Shown here: positions 9,148 through 17,691 of the stretch, piece by piece
Layout: each line of letters starts with the position of its first letter
Numbering within the stretch: the first letter of the stretch is position 1
Assembly (NCBI GenBank): GCA_024402665.1
Contig: JAKSTI010000005.1
Coordinates: forward strand, 32,146 to 96,145
Source of the DNA: Treponema sp.
GTDB taxonomy: Bacteria > Spirochaetota > Spirochaetia > Treponematales > Treponemataceae
DNA: 64,000 bases
Direction: 5' to 3'
Notes under the pieces: generated by a model
Database searches by the model: none
What the model was told of the DNA's origin: nothing
The model's input: the letters and a program-made list of their open reading frames with translations, nothing else
Made by a program: the position numbers and the translations under genes

Positions 9148-10458
9148 CTATTTTACTCTTTCGTAAACTTTTGCTTCAAGAACATCTTCAACAGAATCTG
9201 GAAGAAGTTCAAAGAAGTCGTATCCTGTCATAGTTTCAATTTCATCGATTGAAGTAAGATACTGTTCCCAGTCTCCGTTCTTTGCAATTCCCATTCCGTT
9301 TGGAACATTAATAGCAATTGCAGTTGCTTTTTCATCTACACGAGACATATCATCTTTTCCAGCTGGAATTGCTATTACAACTTTCCAAGTGTGTGAAGGA
9401 ACTCTCATGTTACGGATTGTACCGTCTTTCATTTTGATTTCTACTTCTTCAAAATATCCTGTTGCACCAGTTCCACCTTTTCCGTATGGACCTGCAATAA
9501 TATAAACTTCGTTACCCTGTGCAACCAGTTCTCGTTCAAAGTTTTCAAAATGCATCCAGATTACGCGGTTGTTATCTGGAGACTGTGGCATCATATTTGT
9601 CATTAAGAATGTCATTGAGTTGTCATTTTTTGTTGCAGTACGGTCCGCAGAAGGACAAACATGACCACGGTCATAACCATATGTGTTGTACTGATAGTCG
9701 GCTTTTTTAACAGCATACCAGTCTTTTGGAAGATCAGGGTCTGGTCTAAAGTCATCCATACGGTCTGAGTCCCCCATATTTTCTTTTGAAAGATGCCATG
9801 CTACCCAGTTTGGAATCAAAAGTTCATCATTGTAAGAAACAGTGTACTGATCTTTTATCATAAGATAGTTAGTATTTGCATTAATATCTGCAACAGCATC
9901 GGAAGGATTTCCAAAGAACAATGGATCGTTTTCTGCATAACCAAGGTCACCTTCGAAAGAATATCCTTTTTCGCCGGCAACAATTTTAGTTGCAGCAGGT
10001 TTAGTTTTTCCAGTTTTAGAAGCTTCTGTTGAGGCAGGTTTCTTTGCAGTAGATTCTGCACCTTTTTCTGCGGCCTGTTTTTTAGCTTCTTCCTGTTCTT
10101 CTGGTAATTCCGATTCTACGATTGGACCAAAATATTCTTCAGTAGCAGCCTGAATTTCTGTTTTTGCAATATCCCAAAGTTCAGCTCTGTTTGTATAAAC
10201 AAACCAGCCAACATAAACGGCAAGAACAATAAAAGCAAGAATATAAAGCCATTTTGGAAGTTTTACAGATTTTGTTTTCTTACTTCTGCTTGAAGTGCTT
10301 TTTGAGGTAGATTTTGCAGTTGAAGAAGTTTTTGCTGCAGTTGTTTTTGCAGTTGTTGTTTTTGCCGCTGTAGATTTAGCAGCAGTTGTTTTAGAACCAC
10401 TGCCAGTTGTCTTTTTGGCAGTAGTCTTTTTTGTGTCGCTTTCAGTTTTTGTAGCCAT
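9148..10458 (-). CDS. Membrane-anchored DNA/RNA non-specific endonuclease (NUC family)
   Basis: 436 residues. Residues 1-66 are a low-complexity Lys/Thr/Ala/Ser tail with repeated TTAK/AAKT-like units; one transmembrane helix follows at about 68-88; an acidic/Ala-rich linker leads to a NUC domain from about 180. The family signature DRGH is at 263-266 (catalytic His266), with the Mg-site asparagine region TNMMPQSPDNNRVIW around 287-301 and IIAGP beyond. By the positive-inside rule the Lys-rich tail should be cytoplasmic and the nuclease periplasmic, so roles in nutrient DNA breakdown or defence against incoming DNA are possible. AGGA 8 nt before the ATG. Confidence 0.88.
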   Translation of the reverse strand: MATKTESDTKKTTAKKTTGSGSKTTAAKSTAAKTTTAKTTAAKTSSTAKSTSKSTSSRSKKTKSVKLPKWLYILAFIVLAVYVGWFVYTNRAELWDIAKTEIQAATEEYFGPIVESELPEEQEEAKKQAAEKGAESTAKKPASTEASKTGKTKPAATKIVAGEKGYSFEGDLGYAENDPLFFGNPSDAVADINANTNYLMIKDQYTVSYNDELLIPNWVAWHLSKENMGDSDRMDDFRPDPDLPKDWYAVKKADYQYNTYGYDRGHVCPSADRTATKNDNSMTFLMTNMMPQSPDNNRVIWMHFENFERELVAQGNEVYIIAGPYGKGGTGATGYFEEVEIKMKDGTIRNMRVPSHTWKVVIAIPAGKDDMSRVDEKATAIAINVPNGMGIAKNGDWEQYLTSIDEIETMTGYDFFELLPDSVEDVLEAKVYERVK

Positions 10459-10590
10459 AAAAAAAATCCTATAAAAATTAAAATTTTAACACTTTTTAAA
10501 TAACAAATATTGCCCCATTATAAAGGCAAATCCAAATTAGGAAAAGTATTTTTATAGAATTTTATTTGAGGTGCGGTCCCTTATAAATAA
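10459..10590. other. Short intergenic spacer, nothing recognised
   Basis: 132 nt, AT-rich, upstream of the nuclease gene and downstream of the SanA/ElyC-like gene, both leftward. I see the nuclease ribosome site at its left end and no clear terminator or RNA gene. Confidence 0.4.
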
Positions 10591-11337
10591 TCAATCCCTT
10601 GTAAATTCCGCAGATGTGGTGATTGGAATCTGGTCGCCAAGGTAAGTTGGTTTGGCCTTAAATAAAACAAGGAAAAAAGTTTTTACTCTGGCAAAACATT
10701 CCCGGATTTCCCAGCTTAATTTTGTTCGCCGACTAAACTTATTAACTTCCGGGGCAACATAAGCAACAGCATCAATCCCAAGTTTGCGTGCAATGTAAAC
10801 AGATCTTGCAGTATGAAATTTCTGAGTCACAATAACCGCATCCTTTACGCAAAAAATATCTCTTGCCCTGTACATAGTTTCATAAGTAGAAAAACCAGCG
10901 TGATCCATAAAAATCAAATCATCATCAACACCATAATAAGTAATCATATATTTGCGGATCTGATTCACTTCATCATAATTTTTTTGTCCATGGTCACCAG
11001 AAACAAGATACTTCTGCCCTTTTCCTTCATCAAAGCACTGAACTGCAGCCTCAATTCTGTCACGCACAACAAAAGAAACAGTATTTGAATAAACCTTTGC
11101 ACCAGGAATAATCAAAGTGTATTTTTCAGGAACAGCAGCCGCATTTTTATAAGTATATTTTTTTGCAAAACTGACCATATAAATGTTCACAAATGACACA
11201 AAAACAAAAATACAGATAAACAAAATAAACAGGAATTTTCTGAACTTAAAAGGTTTCTTAAACATAAATGGTTTCTTAAACTTAAAAGGCTTTCTGGACG
11301 CCAAAAACTTTTTTTCTCTGCCATTTTTTTTCAACAT
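10591..11337 (-). CDS. SanA/YdcF-like (DUF218) membrane protein
   Basis: 248 residues. A very basic N-terminus with three tandem KPFxFK-type hexamers (residues about 16-34), one transmembrane helix at about 35-57, then a DUF218/ElyC domain: LIIPGAKVYS, DRIEAAVQCFDEGKG, YLVSGDHGQKNYDE, DHAGFSTYETMYRA and VTQKFHTARSVYIARKLG. SanA-type proteins affect envelope barrier function and YdcF/ElyC is tied to lipid-carrier use in envelope synthesis; the exact role here is unknown. No Shine-Dalgarno precedes the start; a promoter places the -10 box 6 nt from the ATG. Confidence 0.85.
   Translation of the reverse strand: MLKKNGREKKFLASRKPFKFKKPFMFKKPFKFRKFLFILFICIFVFVSFVNIYMVSFAKKYTYKNAAAVPEKYTLIIPGAKVYSNTVSFVVRDRIEAAVQCFDEGKGQKYLVSGDHGQKNYDEVNQIRKYMITYYGVDDDLIFMDHAGFSTYETMYRARDIFCVKDAVIVTQKFHTARSVYIARKLGIDAVAYVAPEVNKFSRRTKLSWEIRECFARVKTFFLVLFKAKPTYLGDQIPITTSAEFTRD
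11242..11292 (-). repeat. 18-bp tandem repeat (about 3 copies) in the SanA-like N-terminus
   Basis: Three near-identical 18-nt units, each coding K-K-P-F-(K/M)-F, give a cationic-aromatic leader just before the membrane helix. The in-frame unit length suggests expansion by slippage or unequal crossing-over. Confidence 0.75.
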
Positions 11338-11343
11338 ATTTTA

Positions 11344-11372
11344 TTTATAAAAGAAAAACCGGGAATTGTCAT
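11344..11372 (-). promoter_or_regulatory. Promoter of the SanA-like gene, leaderless type
   Basis: Reading leftward: -35 ATGACA (11367-11372), 17 nt, -10 TATAAA (11344-11349), then exactly 6 nt (TAAAAT) to the ATG at 11337. The predicted transcription start is the A of the start codon. No ribosome site is present. Confidence 0.6.
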
Positions 11373-11379
11373 TATCAGC

Positions 11380-11408
11380 AAGACATTCTCTTAAAAAAAA
11401 ATTATAAT
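11380..11408 (+). promoter_or_regulatory. Promoter of the ABC-F gene, leaderless type
   Basis: -35 AAGACA (11380-11385), 17 nt including an A-run, consensus -10 TATAAT (11403-11408), then 6 nt to the ATG at 11415. It is back to back with the SanA-like promoter and no ribosome site is present. Confidence 0.6.
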
Positions 11409-11414
11409 ATAGAA

Positions 11415-13346
11415 ATGAATTTGCTTTCTATAAATAACCTTACAAAAATTGGCCGTGAAAAGCCATTGTTTACAGAAGTTACCTTTGGTTTGCAGGAAGG
11501 AGAAAAAGCTGCATTAATTGGCCGCAACGGAACAGGAAAATCAACACTACTGAATACAATTGCCGGAGTTTTGCAACCAGATGAAGGAACAGTCGTATTG
11601 AACAAAGAAGCAGGCGTTTCCTTTTTGCCACAAACCCCATCTTTTGAACCAGAAGACACAATCATCAATCACATTTTTAAGCACAATTCACCAAAATTAG
11701 ACATAATCAGAGAATATACAGACCTTTGTAACAAAATGCAGAGCGCAGAAGGAGAAAAACTGGAAAAAATCCAGAAAGCATATGCCGTTGTTCTGCAAAA
11801 AATGGATGACAAAGATTTATGGAATTATGAAAGCCAGATCAGTTCCATACTTTCTACACTAGGAATTACAAATTTACAGCAGAAAATGGGAGATCTTTCA
11901 GGGGGAATGGTAAAAAAAGTTGCCCTTGCCCAGGTTCTTGTAGAAGATTCAAAAATTCTTTTGCTTGACGAACCAACAAACCATCTTGATATAACAACAA
12001 TTGCATGGCTTCAGAACTATCTTCATGAAACAGACCGCAGCGTTTTAATGGTAACCCACGACCGCTACTTCCTTGATGCAGTTTGTAACAACATATACGA
12101 AATTGCAAGAAACAAACTTAAACATTACGAAGGAAATTACAGCCACTATCTGGAGAAAAAAGAAAAAGAAGCAGAAATTGAAGAAAATACAGAACGCCGC
12201 ATAGAATCAGTGCTGCGTTTTGAAAGACAGTGGCTTCTTCGTGGACCATGTGCCCGGGGAACAAAAATAAAGGCCCGCATAGACAGAGACATGCAGCTTA
12301 TCAATAGAGAAAAGTTTAAGAAAGACAAAGGATTTACCTTTGAAGTAAAAGGCAAACGACTTGGTGGCAAAGTTCTTGAACTTGACGGAATAAGCAAATC
12401 CTATGAACCGGGTAAAAAAGTTATTTCTGAATTTTCATATACATTTACAAAAGGCCAGAAAATCGGGATTTTTGGAGACAACGGAAGCGGAAAAACAACA
12501 TTGCTTAATCTGATTACAGGCACAATCCCAACAGACACAGGCTCAATTGATGTAGGAGTAAACACAAAATTCGGCTATTACGTGCAGAATCCAGTTTTCA
12601 AAGACACATCCCTCACAGTTCTGGAATACATCAAAGAAACCGCAGAACACATGACCCTTAATGACGGCAAAAAAGAAGTTCGTGCATCAAAATTTCTGGA
12701 GGAATTTGGCTTTGAAGGAAAAATCCAGCATTCCCCAGTTTCATCTCTTTCCGGAGGCGAGCGCAAAAAACTTTATCTGGTACGACTCCTTCTTGAAAAT
12801 CCAAACTTCCTTGTTCTTGATGAACCAACAAACGACTTTGACATCTTTACAATGAACATTCTTGAACAGTTCCTTATGAATTACGAAGGCTGCCTTCTTC
12901 TTGTTAGCCATGACCGCTATTTTATGGACAAATGTGCCGACTCCCTTTTTATTCTTGAAGAAGACGGAAACATCAGCGGATTTGTAGGAAAATGTTCAGA
13001 ATACATAGAACTTCGTCAGGAAGAACAGGCAAATAAAGCAGATACAAAAGGAGGGGAAAGCCTTCCCCTGGCTCCAGCTGCATCCGCATCTTCCACCACC
13101 CCTTCTGCGGGTTCAGACGCCACCCGCAACGCCGGCTCAAAAAAACTGTCTTATAAAGAGCAGAAAGAATTTGAAACACTAGATGCAGAAATTCCAGCCC
13201 TTGAAGCAGAACAAAAAGAACTGGAACCTCAAATGTCAGTTTCAGATTTTGCCACAGTTCAAAAAGCAACAGAAAGATACAACGAAATCAGCAGACTGTT
13301 AGAAGAAAAATATCAGCGCTGGGAAGAACTTTCAGAAAGATTATAA
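11415..13346 (+). CDS. ABC-F family ATPase (Uup-like)
   Basis: 643 residues with two ATP-binding cassettes and no membrane segments, so a translation-associated ABC-F protein rather than a transporter. Cassette 1: Walker A GRNGTGKST, signature LSGGMVKK, Walker B ILLLDEPTNHLD. Cassette 2: GDNGSGKTT, LSGGERKKLYL, FLVLDEPTNDFD. Between them is the basic ABC-F linker with RFERQWLLRGP. After about residue 545 a Ser/Ala/Pro linker leads to a charged C-terminal coiled coil, the layout of Uup. Such proteins bind the ribosomal E site and relieve stalling. A resistance role is not indicated. Confidence 0.9.
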   Translation: MNLLSINNLTKIGREKPLFTEVTFGLQEGEKAALIGRNGTGKSTLLNTIAGVLQPDEGTVVLNKEAGVSFLPQTPSFEPEDTIINHIFKHNSPKLDIIREYTDLCNKMQSAEGEKLEKIQKAYAVVLQKMDDKDLWNYESQISSILSTLGITNLQQKMGDLSGGMVKKVALAQVLVEDSKILLLDEPTNHLDITTIAWLQNYLHETDRSVLMVTHDRYFLDAVCNNIYEIARNKLKHYEGNYSHYLEKKEKEAEIEENTERRIESVLRFERQWLLRGPCARGTKIKARIDRDMQLINREKFKKDKGFTFEVKGKRLGGKVLELDGISKSYEPGKKVISEFSYTFTKGQKIGIFGDNGSGKTTLLNLITGTIPTDTGSIDVGVNTKFGYYVQNPVFKDTSLTVLEYIKETAEHMTLNDGKKEVRASKFLEEFGFEGKIQHSPVSSLSGGERKKLYLVRLLLENPNFLVLDEPTNDFDIFTMNILEQFLMNYEGCLLLVSHDRYFMDKCADSLFILEEDGNISGFVGKCSEYIELRQEEQANKADTKGGESLPLAPAASASSTTPSAGSDATRNAGSKKLSYKEQKEFETLDAEIPALEAEQKELEPQMSVSDFATVQKATERYNEISRLLEEKYQRWEELSERL

Positions 13347-13366
13347 AAAACCTTTGGAGAAAAATT

Positions 13367-14386
13367 ATGAAAAAAATAATATCAATCATTTTAGTTTCAA
13401 TTACCACATTTATTCTGGGACTTTCAGTTTTTGCCGCAGAACCAGTACTTACAAAAATTGGAACATATAAATGCGGACGCCAGCCAAAACAGGTTTTATT
13501 TTCTCCTGACAATAAATACATCATCATGCCATTACTTGAAGACACAGGTTTTGACATTTTCAGCGTAGAAGAAAAAAAGATTACCAAACGAATCAAACCA
13601 CCATTTTCAGAAAAAGAAGGATTTGCAGAAGGGCTTTTTCTTCCAGAAAAGAAGGCATTTTTTGTTTCCCAGATGACAACAGGGAACATTTACGAATATT
13701 CGTACCCGGGTTTTGAATACAAACGCACAATTTCAACAACAGGTGTGTGGTCAAAATTCATTGCATTTTCTACAGAAAAACAGATGCTGGCAGTTTCAAA
13801 CTGGGTTTCAAACGATGTTTCATTAATAGACTATGCATCCGGAAAATGTCTGCGCAAATTAAAAACAGGAGCAGCCCCAAGAGGATTATTCTTCATCAAC
13901 GGCGGAACACAAATCATTTCACTTTCATTTGACAGCGGGGTTATAGAAAAATTTGACGTAGAGACAGGAAAACGCCTTGATTACATTTCTGTAAAAAACG
14001 GAGCAATGCGCCACATTGTTGTAAATTCAGATAAATCAAAAGCTTATGTCAGCGACATGTATTACCGCACAGTTTATAAAATTGACATGAAAACATTCAA
14101 AATTGAAGACAAAGTAACAGTTTTCAATAATCCAAATACAATCGACTTATTAAACGACCGCTATCTTTTTGTTTCATCACGTGGACCAAATAACAAAACA
14201 GATTATACAAAACGCAGCCCTGAGGATGGAAAAATTCAGGTTGTAGATACAACAACAATGAAAATCGTTGTAACAATAAAAGGTGGTAACCAACCTACAG
14301 GGTTAGATGTTTCTGATGATGGGAAATATTTATGTTTCTCTAACTTTCAGGACGAAAATATTGAGCTTTACTCAATTTCAGAGTAA
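13367..14386 (+). CDS. Secreted YncE-like beta-propeller protein
   Basis: 339 residues with a signal peptide (about 1-23, ending SVFAAEP) and then repeated propeller-blade sequences: KQVLFSPDNKYIIMPL, KFIAFSTEKQMLAVSNW, RHIVVNSDKSKAYVSD and PTGLDVSDDGKYLCFSN, each with the 'position then DDGKYLY' pattern of YncE/lactonase-like seven-bladed propellers. Periplasmic or surface location is expected; ligand unknown. GGAG precedes the ATG, 20 nt after the ABC-F gene, and the DUF2157 gene follows 26 nt later, so it may share a transcript with either. Confidence 0.8.
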   Translation: MKKIISIILVSITTFILGLSVFAAEPVLTKIGTYKCGRQPKQVLFSPDNKYIIMPLLEDTGFDIFSVEEKKITKRIKPPFSEKEGFAEGLFLPEKKAFFVSQMTTGNIYEYSYPGFEYKRTISTTGVWSKFIAFSTEKQMLAVSNWVSNDVSLIDYASGKCLRKLKTGAAPRGLFFINGGTQIISLSFDSGVIEKFDVETGKRLDYISVKNGAMRHIVVNSDKSKAYVSDMYYRTVYKIDMKTFKIEDKVTVFNNPNTIDLLNDRYLFVSSRGPNNKTDYTKRSPEDGKIQVVDTTTMKIVVTIKGGNQPTGLDVSDDGKYLCFSNFQDENIELYSISE

Positions 14387-14412
14387 CTTAATTATTTATC
14401 TGGAGACTATTT

Positions 14413-16785
14413 ATGAACGAATATTGTTTAAACTGGCTTAAAAATGAACTGCCGGTTTTAGAAAAAGAACAGGTAATAACTACGGAAACTTCAAAGAAAA
14501 TTTCTGATTATTACGAAACAAAACGAAAACAGGAACTTGCTGCATTACAGCTGGCCAATGAAAAACAAAAAGCCAGATCACAACAGGCAATTCACAAGCT
14601 TCCACAAATCATTTCTATTATTGCAGGCTTCTTAATTGCAGCAGGTGTTATTTCATTAATTGCATTCAACTGGAATAAAATCAGCAGAGAAGTAAAAACT
14701 GGCGCTGCATTTGTAATTGCGGCTGTTCCTGCACTTATATTTTTCCTCAACAGCAAATTCAACAAAAAATCTGGAACTGTATTAAAAGAAAGTCTTGCAG
14801 TCATCTGGAGCCTTCTTGCAGGCGGAACAATTGAATTTATCTGTCAGATTTACAAAATTCCGGTAAATCAGGAAATTGTTTTGTTAACATGGCTTGTTGC
14901 AAACATTTTTATTTTGTATGCCACAGATTCCCTTGGTGTTTTTGGAATCAGCTGTATTTTATTAATAAGCAACGTTTTAACCGCCCAGCTTATTTCCAAC
15001 ACAAATGCAGTCTTCTTCTACCCAATTATTTTAGCACTGCTTCCTTTTGCAAAAAGAAACAAAGTTACATTGTATACACTTGGAGCCACAGCAATTTTCA
15101 CATTAGGATTTGCCTTAGAAAAATCAGTTCCAGGTTTATGGATTCTCTGTTATTTCTCTGCCGCAGTTCTTGTACTCTTCGCTGGTATAAAAAAGGACAA
15201 ACTAGAATTAGTAGTTTCTGCAGCAGCCGGATTATTAATCCTTACAATAATGGTATGTTTCCCTGATTTCTGGGAAGACATTGGCTGGAACTATTTTAGA
15301 ACAGGCAGCGGATACAACAAAATTGCCGCAATCTTTGACTATATAGTTTGTTTTGCATTAACAGCCTCTGCCATAGCGCTTCCAGCAGCAGATTTAATTA
15401 AATCAAAAAAACTTAAACTGGAACATTCTTTTGCATTAATTCCAGTTGCAATCCTTGCATTCTACATCATTTGTGCTTCAGACTGTTTTATTGATCCATA
15501 TGAATACAGCACAAATTACATTTACATTATTCTTACAGTATTTGCAGTAATCTTCGGTTTATTCTATTCAAAACCATGGTACTATCTGTATCTTCTTGCT
15601 GTATTCTGGACAGGATTTGCAATTTACTGGGAATTAAGCTATTCATTTGCAGCCTTCACACTTATTTTGTTCACAGCATTAATCTGCGAATACAGAAGAG
15701 TTAAATTTGGAAACAGTTTCCATCGCATTATTAAAATTTCACTTTCAGTTCTTTCAGGAATATTCCTCTTCTTTAGTTTTGGAACTCCATCTTACGCTTT
15801 CAGAATTAATACAGGAATCACTTTTGAACATATTGCTTCTCTTATAGTTCTTGGATTTATTTTTGCAGGCGCACTTATTTTCCTTGGAGTCAGCCTGAAA
15901 CAAAAACTTGCCGCAGACAAGAGATTCCTTGCAGAAATTGCAGTTATTTTTGTATCAGCAATTATTTATCTGATTTTGAAAACCATTGGAATTGAAAATA
16001 CAGATGCATTAAATCACGTTTACATGATAATTTATCTCCTTTTTGGAATTTACAGTTTCATCATGTGGAACAAATTCAATAGTGCTTATCTGCTTCCAGT
16101 TCTTTTCTTCGCATTCATTATGGCTGTAGAATGTAATTTCCTTACTTTGTATTTCTTTATGACAATCCTGTGTTTTGCAATTTACAATACATATGGAGTT
16201 GGAAAAGAAATTACAAAATACTTCTTTATGGGAATTTCATTAATATCTCTCTTTTTTGAAAACGGATTTTCAAATCACCAGGGAGTAACTCTTATAAACA
16301 CAACAGCAGGTACTGAACTCTTTATTAGTTTCAGTTATTTAGCAGTTTTTGCAGTTATTTCAATTGCGTTACCATTAATCAAATGTAAAAAAGAAAAGAC
16401 ACTTCCAGAGATAGGAATTTCATTTATAACAGCTGTAATCACAATTATAACAGCCATACTCCTTTTACTTAATGGCAAATCTGATCCTGCTTTACGCACA
16501 CTCCAGATTACAGAAAGGGTTCTTTTTATGGCAGGTGTATTTATTTTTGCTTTACAGGAAATTATTGGCTGCTTCAAAAAAATCTCAATCAAAGAGATGA
16601 ACATATACACTGTTTATTTCTTCCTTGCAATCTTCATCAGATTCTTTGTAGTACCAACAAGTTTAATTGTTCGCGGTGTAGTTTTCATTTTGTTCGGAAT
16701 AACAATTCTTGCTCTCAATATTAAATTCTCAAAAAGGCTTGAAAAAATGAAAAACACAAGTGAAATTACAAAGGAGGCACAGTAA
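14413..16785 (+). CDS. DUF2157 multi-spanning membrane protein
   Basis: 790 residues. A hydrophilic N-terminal helix region (residues 1-60, GVITTETSKKI-like DUF2157 start) precedes about twenty hydrophobic segments that continue to residue 775. The family usually carries DUF2157 then DUF4401-like membrane domains; function is unknown. Its last base overlaps the first base of the GDYXXLXY gene (TAATG), a pairing common for these two families, so a two-protein membrane complex is likely. GGAG 7 nt before the ATG. Confidence 0.8.
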   Translation: MNEYCLNWLKNELPVLEKEQVITTETSKKISDYYETKRKQELAALQLANEKQKARSQQAIHKLPQIISIIAGFLIAAGVISLIAFNWNKISREVKTGAAFVIAAVPALIFFLNSKFNKKSGTVLKESLAVIWSLLAGGTIEFICQIYKIPVNQEIVLLTWLVANIFILYATDSLGVFGISCILLISNVLTAQLISNTNAVFFYPIILALLPFAKRNKVTLYTLGATAIFTLGFALEKSVPGLWILCYFSAAVLVLFAGIKKDKLELVVSAAAGLLILTIMVCFPDFWEDIGWNYFRTGSGYNKIAAIFDYIVCFALTASAIALPAADLIKSKKLKLEHSFALIPVAILAFYIICASDCFIDPYEYSTNYIYIILTVFAVIFGLFYSKPWYYLYLLAVFWTGFAIYWELSYSFAAFTLILFTALICEYRRVKFGNSFHRIIKISLSVLSGIFLFFSFGTPSYAFRINTGITFEHIASLIVLGFIFAGALIFLGVSLKQKLAADKRFLAEIAVIFVSAIIYLILKTIGIENTDALNHVYMIIYLLFGIYSFIMWNKFNSAYLLPVLFFAFIMAVECNFLTLYFFMTILCFAIYNTYGVGKEITKYFFMGISLISLFFENGFSNHQGVTLINTTAGTELFISFSYLAVFAVISIALPLIKCKKEKTLPEIGISFITAVITIITAILLLLNGKSDPALRTLQITERVLFMAGVFIFALQEIIGCFKKISIKEMNIYTVYFFLAIFIRFFVVPTSLIVRGVVFILFGITILALNIKFSKRLEKMKNTSEITKEAQ

Positions 16786-17201
16786 TGAAAAAAAAGAATA
16801 TTGTATTTATGATTTGTGCACTTGTAGTTCAGCTGGCTGCACTTACCTACTTTGCACTTTACTCAATTAATATTAAAAATTCTGCAGAAAAGGACGGAAG
16901 AATTGTAAAGATAGCATGTACCGCTTATGATCCATATCATCCTTTTAAAGGACGCTATATTCTTCTTACAACATCAGAAAATGCTTACATTAAAAATAGA
17001 GCGGAATATTATCTTCAGGAAAATTTTGCAGATAAAGTAGATGCTATGAACTGGAAAGACTTTAATGAACTAAAACCGGTTCTTGAACTTTATGTTGATT
17101 CAAAAGACCAGTTTGTAATAAAAGGGGTTACTGTATTAGCAACCCCTGGTGACGAGTCTTCCAGAATTCAAATTGAAGAATATCTGGAAAACGCAGAATA
17201 A
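16785..17201 (+). CDS. GDYXXLXY-family membrane-anchored protein
   Basis: 138 residues: an N-terminal transmembrane helix (about 5-27) and a small extracytoplasmic domain. The family motif GDYVxLxY after a Pro-Phe is present as PFKGRYILLTT, so the Asp is Arg and the final Tyr is Thr. This family normally sits next to DUF2157, exactly as here. Good ribosome site AAGGAGG before the ATG. Role unknown; the altered motif could reflect divergence or loss of a binding function. Confidence 0.75.
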   Translation: MKKKNIVFMICALVVQLAALTYFALYSINIKNSAEKDGRIVKIACTAYDPYHPFKGRYILLTTSENAYIKNRAEYYLQENFADKVDAMNWKDFNELKPVLELYVDSKDQFVIKGVTVLATPGDESSRIQIEEYLENAE

Positions 17202-17204
17202 TAA

Positions 17205-17600
17205 TTAGAATTTAACAACTTTTGGAGCTGCGGCAAAGCTGGAAATTGTAGCTGTTGCATTTTTGAAATAAAGAACTTCTGTATTATCATCAGTTGCAGA
17301 ATACATATTTTTCAAATCTGGATAGTGATTAAGCATATCTTCCTTTGCCTCAACTCTATCATCACGAACAAGTTCACCAGCAAGACGAAGCCATTCACTA
17401 CCATTAAAACAGCAAAGTTCAGCTTTAGGATTAGCCTGAATCTGTTTGGAAACATCTTTTACTTTTCCTGTCTGGATGTAAAGTTTGTCTTCAAACAAAT
17501 TGATTGTTCCAAAAGGTCTAACACGTGGCTGACCATTTGAATCAACAGTTGCTAAGTAATAAACACCACATTTTTTGATAAATTCTAAAATTTCATTCAT
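17205..17600 (-). CDS. Pyridoxamine 5'-phosphate oxidase-like flavin-binding protein
   Basis: 131 residues, single split-barrel domain: YLATVDSNGQPRVRPFGT, then LYIQTGKVKDVSKQIQANPKAEL and WLRLAGELVRDD. This subfamily typically binds FMN or F420-like cofactors and is too short for true PdxH; the substrate cannot be told. Converges with the GDYXXLXY gene. AGGA about 10 nt before the ATG lies inside a 15-bp sequence duplicated at the end of asd, so its ribosome site may derive from that duplication. Confidence 0.85.
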   Translation of the reverse strand: MNEILEFIKKCGVYYLATVDSNGQPRVRPFGTINLFEDKLYIQTGKVKDVSKQIQANPKAELCCFNGSEWLRLAGELVRDDRVEAKEDMLNHYPDLKNMYSATDDNTEVLYFKNATATISSFAAAPKVVKF

Positions 17601-17608
17601 TTTATTAT

Positions 17609-17691
17609 ATTCCTACAGGTTATGTCGCAGCCACTTCGCGTCTGCTCAACGAGTTTCGCTTTGCGAAACTCGCGAAATTCCTACAGGTTAT
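17609..17691. repeat. Palindromic insert flanked by 15-bp direct repeats at the asd 3' end
   Basis: ATTCCTACAGGTTAT occurs at 17609-17623 and again at 17677-17691, the second copy containing the asd stop codon. The 53 nt between them are GC-richer than the surroundings and contain nested inverted repeats: TTCGCG (17635-17640) with CGCGAA (17671-17676), and inside a perfect 10-bp stem with a 3-nt loop (17650-17672). The layout resembles a tiny palindromic insertion with a target duplication. There is no T-run, so it is not a standard terminator. Confidence 0.75.

Noticed and set aside
17650..17672. Hairpin after asd considered as a rho-independent terminator
   Set aside because: The stem is perfect but no T-run follows in either direction, and the flanking 15-bp duplication fits an insertion better.
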